In this document: piece after piece, positions 57,655 through 64,000 of the stretch
Layout of the letters: every line of letters begins with the position of its first letter
How positions within the stretch are numbered: the stretch's first letter is position 1
Source: Cellulosimicrobium cellulans
GTDB taxonomy: Bacteria > Actinomycetota > Actinomycetes > Actinomycetales > Cellulomonadaceae
NCBI RefSeq assembly: GCF_016921195.1
Contig: NZ_JAFGYF010000004.1
Coordinates: forward strand, 1-64,000
Length of the DNA stretch: 64,000 bases
Direction of reading: 5' to 3'
Notes under the pieces: model-generated
Told to the model about the DNA's origin: nothing
Seen by the model: the letters and a program-made list of their open reading frames with translations, nothing else
The model's database searches: none
Position numbers and translations under genes: made by a program

Positions 57655-58950
57655 ATGCCGTCATCGAGGACCGTCCCCGCCGTCGTCGTCGCCGGAACGC
57701 TCACCACGGTCCTCTGGATGGTCACGGGCCGCCTCGGGGACTGGCTGTCCGGGGCCGCGTCCGCCGTGCCCGGCGCCCTCGTCCGCGCGCTGCTCCCCCA
57801 CCCGGCCGCGCCCGTCGCGGCAGGTGTGCCGGTCTCCGGCAGCACGCTCCTCACCGCCGTGCTCGCCGGGGCCCTGGTCGCGGCCGGCACGCAGCTCGCG
57901 GTACGGCGCCTGCCCGCCGGCACGGGCCGGTGGGCGACGTTCCTCGCCGTCTGGTTCGCGGTGGTCGCGGCGTCCGCGCTCGCCGCGACGGCCGCGTGGT
58001 TCGCGGGGGTCACGCTCCCATGGCGCGCCGACACGATCACCGAGCTCGTCACCACCGCGCTCGGCGGCTGGTGGGGACTCGTGAACGGCCTGGTCGTCGG
58101 GCTCGCCGTCGCCGCGACGCGCGCGCTGACCGACCGGCGCGACGACCCGGCGGGCACGCGGCACACCCGCGCCCCCGCCACCGTGCGCGCCTGGCCGGCC
58201 GCCCTCGCGGCAGGCACGGCGACGGGCGTGCTCTGGGCGGCGGTGGGCGTCGGGAGGACCGTGCTCCCCGGCGCGGTCGACCCCCAGTCGCCGTGGGGCG
58301 TCGCCCGGGACGTGGTGCTGCTGCCCTCCGCACGGCTCGCCGTCGACCGGGACGCTCTCCTCGCCGACCCGGTGCACCTCGCGCTGCCGCTCGGCGTCGG
58401 GCTGGCCGTCGGGCTGCTCACCGCCCTCGCCGCCCGCCGGCTCCCCCCGGCGGAGGGCCGCTGGGCGCTCCTGCTCTCCACCTGGCTCGCGTGCGTCGCG
58501 GGGGCGGCCGTCGCCGCGGCGGTGCCCGTCGCCGTCTCGACCCTCACCTCCGGCGGCGTCCTGCCCGACGTCGGGCGGGTTCTCCCCGTGCTCCAGGCCG
58601 GTCTGGCGTGGGGTCTGGTGTGCGGGGTCCTCGTCGCGCCGCTCGCCGTCGTCGTGCACCGGGCGGCCGGTGCCCGGCCGCGCGACGGCGCGGAGGGTGT
58701 CGAGGAGCCGTGGCCCGCACCCGCGACGACGGAGCCCACCGAGCAGCACGACGCCGTCGCCGCCGACGTCGCCGCGGGCCCGGCGGACGCGCGTTCCGAG
58801 GCCGACGACGCGAGGACCGACGCGCACCAGCGCGACGAGGTCCCGCGCGGGCGTGAGGTCCCGGGCGGCGTGCCTCGGCCCTCGGTCGTTCCTGCTCCGG
58901 CCACGCGATCGTCACCGCGACGTCGTCGCGCCGACACCGCGACGCCCTAG
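57655..58950 (+). CDS. Polytopic membrane protein with an internal duplication
   Basis: A 431-residue protein with about eight hydrophobic spans, function unknown. Two halves of roughly 170 residues repeat the same plan. The pair LPAGTGRWATFLAVWFAVVA (first half) and LPPAEGRWALLLSTWLACVA (second half) are clearly homologous. Each is preceded by a span ending in AVRR or AARR and followed by a Val/Ala-rich span. The last 90 residues are polar and charged and probably cytosolic. It is divergent from the alpha/beta hydrolase gene with 124 bases between starts. ATG 57655 follows AGG closely. Confidence 0.7.
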   Translation: MPSSRTVPAVVVAGTLTTVLWMVTGRLGDWLSGAASAVPGALVRALLPHPAAPVAAGVPVSGSTLLTAVLAGALVAAGTQLAVRRLPAGTGRWATFLAVWFAVVAASALAATAAWFAGVTLPWRADTITELVTTALGGWWGLVNGLVVGLAVAATRALTDRRDDPAGTRHTRAPATVRAWPAALAAGTATGVLWAAVGVGRTVLPGAVDPQSPWGVARDVVLLPSARLAVDRDALLADPVHLALPLGVGLAVGLLTALAARRLPPAEGRWALLLSTWLACVAGAAVAAAVPVAVSTLTSGGVLPDVGRVLPVLQAGLAWGLVCGVLVAPLAVVVHRAAGARPRDGAEGVEEPWPAPATTEPTEQHDAVAADVAAGPADARSEADDARTDAHQRDEVPRGREVPGGVPRPSVVPAPATRSSPRRRRADTATP

Positions 58951-58999
58951 CCTCGGCCGTGACCAGCAGACCGGGACGACCGGAGAGGGCACAGCGACG

Positions 59000-59674
59000 A
59001 TGACCCTGACGATCACGCTCGTACGACACGGGCAGACCTACCTCAACGCACGACGGCACCTCCAGGGGTCGTGCGACTCCCCCCTGACCCGCACGGGGCG
59101 CGCGGGCGTGCGCGTCACCGCGCAGCACCTCGCGCGGCACGACTTCGCGGCCGCGTACTCCTCGCCGCAGGGCCGCGCGGTCCTCACCGCGATGGAGATC
59201 CTGCGCCACCACCCCGACCTCCCGCTCACGGTCGACCACGACCTGCGCGAGCTGTCGTTCGGCTCGTACGAGCGGCGTCCGGAGTCGCACCTCGACGCGG
59301 TCGAGCCGTGGGCGGAGCTCGTGCCGCGCGTGCTGGCCGGCACCCATCCCGGCGTGGGCGGCGGCGAGGCCGGCAGGGACTTCATGGCCCGCGTGCGCGC
59401 CGTCTTCGCGCGGGTCGTCGCCGCGCACGACGACGCCTCCCGCCCCGGTGCGGTGCTCGACCGGCACGTGCTCGTCGTCGGGCACGGCCTCACGCTCGGC
59501 ACGTGGCTCGCGACGCTCGACCCGTCCGGGCTCGTCGCGCTGCCGAACGCCTCGGTCTCCACCGTCGAGGTGGCCGACGGCGTCCCGCGCGTCCTCGCGG
59601 TCGGCGTCGACGTCGCCGGTCACGGCCACGTCGCGGCACGCCCCGCGCCCGCGAGCGCCGCCGTCCCCGTCTGA
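59000..59674 (+). CDS. Histidine phosphatase superfamily protein
   Basis: Phosphoglycerate-mutase-like phosphatase of 224 residues. The catalytic His is in ITLVRHGQTYLNARRHLQG. YSSPQGRAVLTAMEIL carries a substrate Arg, and the second His is in LVVGHGLTLGTWLATLDP. It resembles acid phosphatase or broad-specificity (PhoE/GpmB) members; the true substrate is not readable. ATG 59000 has GGAGAGG about 10 bases upstream. Codons match the rest of the window. The gene follows the duplicated membrane protein after 49 bases and may be cotranscribed with it. Confidence 0.87.
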   Translation: MTLTITLVRHGQTYLNARRHLQGSCDSPLTRTGRAGVRVTAQHLARHDFAAAYSSPQGRAVLTAMEILRHHPDLPLTVDHDLRELSFGSYERRPESHLDAVEPWAELVPRVLAGTHPGVGGGEAGRDFMARVRAVFARVVAAHDDASRPGAVLDRHVLVVGHGLTLGTWLATLDPSGLVALPNASVSTVEVADGVPRVLAVGVDVAGHGHVAARPAPASAAVPV

Positions 59675-59735
59675 GGACCGCTTCCCCCACCCGCCGGGGC
59701 AACCGCGTGGTCGATCGGCACCCGGGAGGTCGTCG

Positions 59736-60194
59736 CTACCGCGCGGCGCGGCGGACGGCCCGGGCGCGGGCGTCGTCGTGGGCGGCGCGCAGCAGGTCGA
59801 GGACGAGCTCGGTCGTGCGCTCGGCCGGGTTGACGACGCACACCCAGCCGAGCGCGCCGTAGACCGGGTGCGGCACGACGACGTCCGTCTCCCCCACCTC
59901 CGACGCCGCCCCGTCGCGTGGATCGGTGCCGAGCAGGTCGCGGAAGCGGTCTCGGCCCACGTGCACGTTGACCCTCCAGCGGCCCTCCTCGCCGAGGCGC
60001 GAGGCCGTGTCGTCCGGGTAGTCCTTGGTGACGACCGTGCCGTACGGCTGCCCGTGCGGGATCTCGCCGTCGGGGGCGTAGTAGAAGAAGTGGTCGCCCC
60101 ACGCCAGCTCGGGGAGCTCGCTGCCGGGTCCCGGCGAGAGCACGAGGACGCCGTCGAAGGACCGGACCGTTCCGAGGATCTGCTCCATACTCAT
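59736..60194 (-). CDS. DUF6194 family protein
   Basis: A 152-residue cytosolic protein matching the DUF6194 family: FDGVLVLSPGPGSELPELAW, GDHFFYYAPDGEIPHGQPYG, TVVTKDYPDDTASRL, and a late VPHPVYGALGWVCVVNPAER. The fold resembles MmcQ/YjbR-type small proteins with no known activity. ATG 60194 (MSMEQIL) and ATG 60188 are both possible, and no strong ribosome site is visible. It is divergent from a double-MerR regulator with 39 bases between start codons, so it is probably that regulator's target. Confidence 0.78.
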   Translation of the reverse strand: MSMEQILGTVRSFDGVLVLSPGPGSELPELAWGDHFFYYAPDGEIPHGQPYGTVVTKDYPDDTASRLGEEGRWRVNVHVGRDRFRDLLGTDPRDGAASEVGETDVVVPHPVYGALGWVCVVNPAERTTELVLDLLRAAHDDARARAVRRAAR

Positions 60195-60233
60195 GGTTCG
60201 AGTGTGCTCTTGAAGTGCTTCTGGAGGGTTGGC

Positions 60234-61040
60234 GTGACGAGCTCGGGGCTCGGGGCAGAGGGCGAGGCACCGCGGCCGCTGCGGACGTCCGACGTCGCGC
60301 GCGCGGCCGGGTGCTCGGTCCAGCAGGTGCGCGACCTGGAGGCGCTCGGCGTCCTGCCGCCCGCCGGCCGGTCCGGGAACGGGTACCGCACGTTCGGCGA
60401 CGAGCACGTCCTGGCCCTGCGCGCGTACCGCGGCCTCGCTGCCGCCGTCGGTCCGGTCGTCGCGCGGCGGGTGCTGCGCGACGCGCGCTCGCTCCCCCTC
60501 GACGAGGCGGCGGCGCTGGTCTCCGGGCTGCACGTGACGCTCGCACGCGAGCGGGACGAGGCGCTCGCGGCCCGGCGCGCGCTCCTCGTGATCCGGGCGG
60601 AGCACGACGGCTCGGCCGGCTCCCCCGACAGCGCGACCGCGGCGACAGCCGATCCCGACGGGTCGGTGCTCACGATCACGGAGCTCGCCGCCGCACTGGG
60701 CGTCCGGGCGTCGACGCTGCGGTTCTGGGAGCACGAGGGGCTCCTCGCGCCGGAGCGCGTCGCGTCGCGCACGGGCGCGGTGTCGGCCCGCCGCTACCCG
60801 CCCGAGGCCGTCCGCGAGGCCCGGGTCGTCGCCGCCCTGCGGGCTGCCGGGTACCGGGTCCCGGACGTCCGGCACGCGATCGACGCGCTCCGCGGGACCA
60901 CCGGTCCGGCCGACGCCGCCGACCCGCTCGCCGCGCTCGACGCGCGGCTCGACGCGATCGCGCGCCGCACCCTCGCGCTGCTGGAGGCCGGGCACGACGT
61001 CGCACGCCTGCTGGCGCGCGAGCCGGGCCCGCCCGGGTGA
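60234..61040 (+). CDS. MerR-family regulator with two tandem MerR DNA-binding domains
   Basis: A 268-residue protein containing two winged-helix MerR motifs. The first is near the N-terminus (LRTSDVARAAGCSVQQVRDL, then GVLPPAGRSGNGYRTFG). The second is at about 150-225 (LTITELAAALGVRASTLRFW, then EHEGLLAPER and SARRYPPEAVREARVVAALR). Each is followed by a helical region; the second is the start of the usual dimerisation helix. No Cys-rich metal-binding loop is present. Classic MerR proteins have one such domain and dimerise, so one chain here might bind a full operator. GTG 60234 has GGAGGG 6 bases upstream. It is divergent from the DUF6194 gene. Confidence 0.8.
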   Translation: MTSSGLGAEGEAPRPLRTSDVARAAGCSVQQVRDLEALGVLPPAGRSGNGYRTFGDEHVLALRAYRGLAAAVGPVVARRVLRDARSLPLDEAAALVSGLHVTLARERDEALAARRALLVIRAEHDGSAGSPDSATAATADPDGSVLTITELAAALGVRASTLRFWEHEGLLAPERVASRTGAVSARRYPPEAVREARVVAALRAAGYRVPDVRHAIDALRGTTGPADAADPLAALDARLDAIARRTLALLEAGHDVARLLAREPGPPG

Positions 61041-61195
61041 CGCTCGGGGAGGTGCTCGAGGATGAGCTCGGGTCGACGTCGGGGACTCGCGTCCCGTCAC
61101 CTGGCCGCCCCTCGAGCGTCGCCCGGCGTCCACCGGAGCGTCATGCGGCATTCGTAGCGTCGCCGGGGCAACCGTCCCGACGTTCGGAGGACCCG

Positions 61196-63085
61196 ATGAC
61201 GACCACCCGACCACGCACCGTGCGCGGCACCGCCGCCTCGGTCGCGGGGGCCCTGCTCGCCACCACGCTCGTGACCGCCGCGGCCACGACCGCGACCGTC
61301 CCGCTCGCCGCCCCGGCCACCGCCGAGCCCGGCGACGTGCTGCTCGCCGAGTCGTTCGACGGCGACGACCTCCCCGAGGGCTGGACGCCCGTGCTGGGCG
61401 ACTGGCAGGTGCGCGACGGCCGGCTCGTCGGCGACGCGCCCGACGGGTCGTCGCCCGCCCGCATCGTCTTCGGGCAGTCGGCGGAGAACTACCGCCTGGA
61501 GGCGACGCTGCGCTTCGAGAGCGTGGACAACGCCTCGCGCTGGGCGGGCGCGATCCTCGACGTCGCGCCCGACGGCGCGGTCCCGTGGTGGCAGGCGGTC
61601 CTGCGCAGCACGACGACCGCGCACAACGGCGTCGAGATCGCGCAGCGGACGGCCGCGGACGCGTGGAACGTGCCGTACACGGCGTCCGCCCCGACGGACG
61701 CGGCGACGGGTCGCGACGTGCGCCTGTCCGTCGAGGTGCAGGGCGCCGCGGTCACCTACGCGCTCGACGGGAAGACCCTCCTGGAGGGCCGGATCGACCG
61801 GTCACGCGAGGGAGCGCTCGGCTTCGTCACGGCCGGGGCGACCGTGAGCGTCGACGACGTCACCGTCACCGAGATCGAGCCCGCGTCCTACGTGGGCGAC
61901 GACGGGGAGCTCCCCGTCACGGTCGCCCACCGCGGCTACTCGTCGGTCGCGCCGGAGAACACGCTCGCCGCCGTGGCGGCGGGCATGCGCACGGGCGCCG
62001 AGTACGTCGAGATCGACGTGCACACGACGGCGGACGGGCTGCCGGTCGTGCTTCACGACCAGACCGTGGACCGCACGACGGACGGCACCGGCGACGTGGC
62101 CGTGCTGCCGGGCGCGCAGGTCACCGCGCTCGACGCCGGGTCGTGGTTCTCCCCCGCGTTCGCCGGCCAGAACCTGCCCACGTTCGCCCAGGTGCTGGAC
62201 CTGCTGGAGACCGGCTCGTCGACCCTGCTGCTGGAGATCAAGGGCCCGGAGACGTCCGCCGAGGTCGAGCGCGTCGTGGACATGGTCGTCGAGGCCGGGC
62301 TCGAGGACCGCGTGGTCCTCCAGTCGTTCGACGTCGCCGCGCTGCGGTACGCGCGCGAGCACGCGCCGCAGATCCCGCGCGGCCTGCTGCGCGGCTCGCT
62401 CGACGCCGACCCCGTCGCCGTGGCGCAGGACCTCGGTGCCGTCATGTACAACCCGTCGGCGACCGCGCTGCTCGCCCGCCCCGGCGTCGTCGCGGACCTC
62501 AACGAGGCCGGCATCGCCGTCATGCCGTACACCGTGAACTCGGCGGCCGACTGGGCCCGGCTCACGGAGATCGGCGTCGACGGCGTCATCACCGACCGCG
62601 CCGGCGCGTTCATCGGCTGGAAGCAGGCGCGCGAGCAGGAGGCGCCGGCCCCGGCCGCACCGACGGTCGAGGTCGTGAGCCCGGCCGAGGGCGCCGAGGT
62701 CGAGCGCGGCGGCACGCTCGTCGTCGCCGCCAGCGCCACCGACGCTGACGAGGTCACGCTCACGCTCGACGGCGAGCCAGTCGCGAACGGCGCGGCCGTC
62801 GCCGCCGCGGACCTCACGCTCGGCGAGCACACCGTCGTCGCGACCGCCCGCGGCGCAGGCGGCGAGGCGACGGCGGAGCGCACCGTCGTCGTGACGGTCA
62901 CGCCCGAGGGCCTGCGCTCCCGTGTCGCGGTGCTCGACCTCCCGCCCGGCCAGCTCGTGGGCGCGCTCAGCGCGGTCGAGGCGGGTCGCTGGGAGTCGGT
63001 GCGGCGGACCGTCCAGAAGTTCGTCGACGACGCGGCGACGCGCGAGCGTCTGCTCGAGGAGATCGACCACCTCGACGGCCGCTGA
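61196..63085 (+). CDS. Exported glycerophosphodiester phosphodiesterase with LamG-like and Ig-like domains
   Basis: A 629-residue secreted protein. Signal peptide about 1-43. A lectin/LamG-like beta-sandwich lies at about 48-230 (ESFDGDDLPEGWTPVLGDWQ, TVSVDDVTVTEIEP). The GDPD barrel covers about 240-480 (VTVAHRGYSSVAPENTLAAV with catalytic His-Arg, EYVEIDVHTTADGLPVVLHD, TLLLEIKG, DGVITDRAGAF). An Ig-like domain follows at about 490-575 (PTVEVVSPAEGAEVERGGTL) and a helical C-terminus of about 55 residues. It probably hydrolyses glycerophosphodiesters or glycerol-phosphate polymers such as teichoic acid at the surface. ATG 61196 has CGGAGG upstream. It may supply the Ugp-like importer at 23-27 kb. 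Confidence 0.88.
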   Translation: MTTTRPRTVRGTAASVAGALLATTLVTAAATTATVPLAAPATAEPGDVLLAESFDGDDLPEGWTPVLGDWQVRDGRLVGDAPDGSSPARIVFGQSAENYRLEATLRFESVDNASRWAGAILDVAPDGAVPWWQAVLRSTTTAHNGVEIAQRTAADAWNVPYTASAPTDAATGRDVRLSVEVQGAAVTYALDGKTLLEGRIDRSREGALGFVTAGATVSVDDVTVTEIEPASYVGDDGELPVTVAHRGYSSVAPENTLAAVAAGMRTGAEYVEIDVHTTADGLPVVLHDQTVDRTTDGTGDVAVLPGAQVTALDAGSWFSPAFAGQNLPTFAQVLDLLETGSSTLLLEIKGPETSAEVERVVDMVVEAGLEDRVVLQSFDVAALRYAREHAPQIPRGLLRGSLDADPVAVAQDLGAVMYNPSATALLARPGVVADLNEAGIAVMPYTVNSAADWARLTEIGVDGVITDRAGAFIGWKQAREQEAPAPAAPTVEVVSPAEGAEVERGGTLVVAASATDADEVTLTLDGEPVANGAAVAAADLTLGEHTVVATARGAGGEATAERTVVVTVTPEGLRSRVAVLDLPPGQLVGALSAVEAGRWESVRRTVQKFVDDAATRERLLEEIDHLDGR

Positions 63086-63109
63086 CGCCCCGCGGAGCGC
63101 CGTGGGAGG

Positions 63110-63148
63110 GGGCCCGTCCCCGGTCGTGCTGCGACCGGGGGCGGGCCC
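63110..63148. terminator. Bidirectional terminator hairpin
   Basis: GGGCCCGTCCCCGGTCG pairs with CGACCGGGGGCGGGCCC (one G-U type pair) around a 5-base loop, between the exported phosphodiesterase gene and the converging membrane protein gene at the window edge. Confidence 0.9.
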
Positions 63149-63150
63149 GC

Positions 63151-64000
63151 TCACGTGTCGGCGAGGAAGCGCCGCCGCTCGGAGCGCGCGGACCCCAGGC
63201 CGGCCCAGCCGGCGAGGGCGAGCACGCCGCCCGCGATCCAGACGACGACGGACCAGTCGGGCGGACCGTCCGAGCCGACGACGGCGCCGCTCGTCGCGAG
63301 GATCGCCGCCCCGAGCCCGAGCAGCGCGAGGCCCAGCACGAGCAGCACGACGTCCCGCACGGTCTTCCCCGTGCCGCGCCGGGGCGCGCGCGCCGCGAGC
63401 GCGTCCCTCTCGGCCGGGGTCAGGGGCGCCGTCGGGCCGAGGGGCTGGACCCGCTCGGCGCCGTGCCGGAACCGCGCCGGGTCGTCGACCGCCTCGACGA
63501 GCGCCGACGGCAGGCCGAGGAGGTACGCGAGGTCGGCGACCGGGTCGCCGGGCCACGTGGACGCGGCGAGCAGCGCGCGCAGCCGGCCCGGGTCGCGCGG
63601 CTCGCCGAAGGTCTCGACGAGCGCGTCGTACGCACCCTCGGTCCCCGAGGTGGACAGGTCCGTCCACGTGTCGTTCCAGCTCCCGAAGACCCACGGCCGC
63701 CCGGGCGTCGTGAGCGTCCACGCCACCCCGGCCCCCGCCCGCTCGAGGCTGATCATCGCCTCGCCCGGACGCAGCCCGCGCTCGATCGTCGACCGCGCGC
63801 GGAACTCCCCCGTGAGGGCCGCCGTGAACGCCTCCCGGACCTCGTCGTCGGGCGCACCCGGGACGGAGACCGGCGGCCGCTCGACGGTCCAGACGGACGT
63901 GCGCTCGTCCGTCGCGCGCACCCACGCCGACCCGGCACGGCGCACCGCGGCGCGGACGAACGCAGCGTCGGAGCGCACGAGCTGGACGACGGCGTCGGGG
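63151..64000 (-). CDS. Uncharacterised membrane protein, 5' end beyond the window
   Basis: At least 275 residues. The N-terminal soluble part (about 200 residues) contains AFTAALTGEFRARSTIERGL, GVAWTLTTPGRPWVFGSWND and LAYLLGLPSALVEAV, and I do not recognise it. Two hydrophobic spans near the C-terminus (VVLLVLGLALLGLGAAILAT; VVVWIAGGVLALAGWAGLGS) are followed by a basic tail. GTG at 63978 is a possible start. The frame stays open to the window edge with coding-like sequence (PDAVVQLVRSDAAF), so the true start is probably outside, and I treat the gene as truncated. Confidence 0.6.
   Translation of the reverse strand, partial: PDAVVQLVRSDAAFVRAAVRRAGSAWVRATDERTSVWTVERPPVSVPGAPDDEVREAFTAALTGEFRARSTIERGLRPGEAMISLERAGAGVAWTLTTPGRPWVFGSWNDTWTDLSTSGTEGAYDALVETFGEPRDPGRLRALLAASTWPGDPVADLAYLLGLPSALVEAVDDPARFRHGAERVQPLGPTAPLTPAERDALAARAPRRGTGKTVRDVVLLVLGLALLGLGAAILATSGAVVGSDGPPDWSVVVWIAGGVLALAGWAGLGSARSERRRFLADT

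Noticed and set aside
1-64000. tRNA, rRNA or riboswitch genes
   Set aside because: I saw no cloverleaf with a T-loop and acceptor match, no rRNA-like conserved stretch and no recognisable riboswitch core. A covariance-model scan would be needed to exclude small RNAs.

Overview
The window reads as chromosome of a very GC-rich actinomycete. Third codon positions are almost all G or C, GTG starts are common, genes often overlap by 4 bases (ATGA or GTGA), and there are many secreted, Tat-type and sortase-anchored proteins. The secreted carbohydrate enzymes and an LAXTG sorting signal suggest Micrococcales, close to Cellulomonadaceae or Promicromonosporaceae (for example Cellulosimicrobium). That placement is an inference from gene content. 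I see no rRNA, tRNA, CRISPR array or intact insertion sequence.

Layout. 0-9.4 kb: type II NADH dehydrogenase, a PASTA lipoprotein, a small SDR, a secreted M28 peptidase, a DEDDh exonuclease-BRCT protein coupled to a coiled-coil protein, and an Hsp20. 9.4-15.5 kb: a haem-degrading-family protein divergent from an ADP-ribosylglycohydrolase, a secreted metallophosphoesterase, and a sortase-anchored choice-of-anchor A protein. 15.6-19.9 kb: a tryptophan-kynurenine operon (kynA, amidohydrolase, kynU, paaX-type regulator). 19.9-23.1 kb: histidine phosphatase, RNase Z, ChaB-like protein, and a hypothetical protein carrying an expanded repeat. 23.2-27.5 kb: a Ugp-like ABC importer with a glycerophosphodiester phosphodiesterase. 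27.8-29.4 kb: a DUF6318 lipoprotein and PKD-like protein pair. 29.6-32.5 kb: secreted GH43 enzyme and a Mug-type DNA glycosylase. 32.5-39.4 kb: a sugar-acid catabolic operon (class II aldolase, OtnK-type kinase, TRAP transporter, zinc dehydrogenase) divergent from a FadR-type regulator. 39.6-41.9 kb: a LuxR remnant and a less GC-rich pair of HNH and Mrr-like nucleases. 42-45.7 kb: an oxidoreductase, a YjbR/HhH protein and two membrane proteins. 45.8-53.7 kb: three large exported proteins on one strand (blue-copper/Ig-repeat protein, ThuA/sugar-dehydrogenase giant, two-domain laccase). 54.3-64 kb: GH65 phosphorylase/hydrolase, alpha/beta hydrolase, an internally duplicated membrane protein, histidine phosphatase, DUF6194 protein divergent from a double-MerR regulator, an exported glycerophosphodiesterase, and a truncated membrane protein at the edge.

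Most notable: (1) a 21-bp tandem repeat family at three loci (about 0.1, 21.6 and 22.6 kb), once inside a coding region in multiples of seven codons; (2) an about 90-residue C-terminal module shared by three unrelated secreted enzymes (M28 peptidase, metallophosphoesterase, GH43); (3) a different about 86-residue module shared by the two giant proteins of the 45.8-53.7 kb cluster, which together with the laccase look like an extracytoplasmic sugar-oxidation and copper electron-transfer system.
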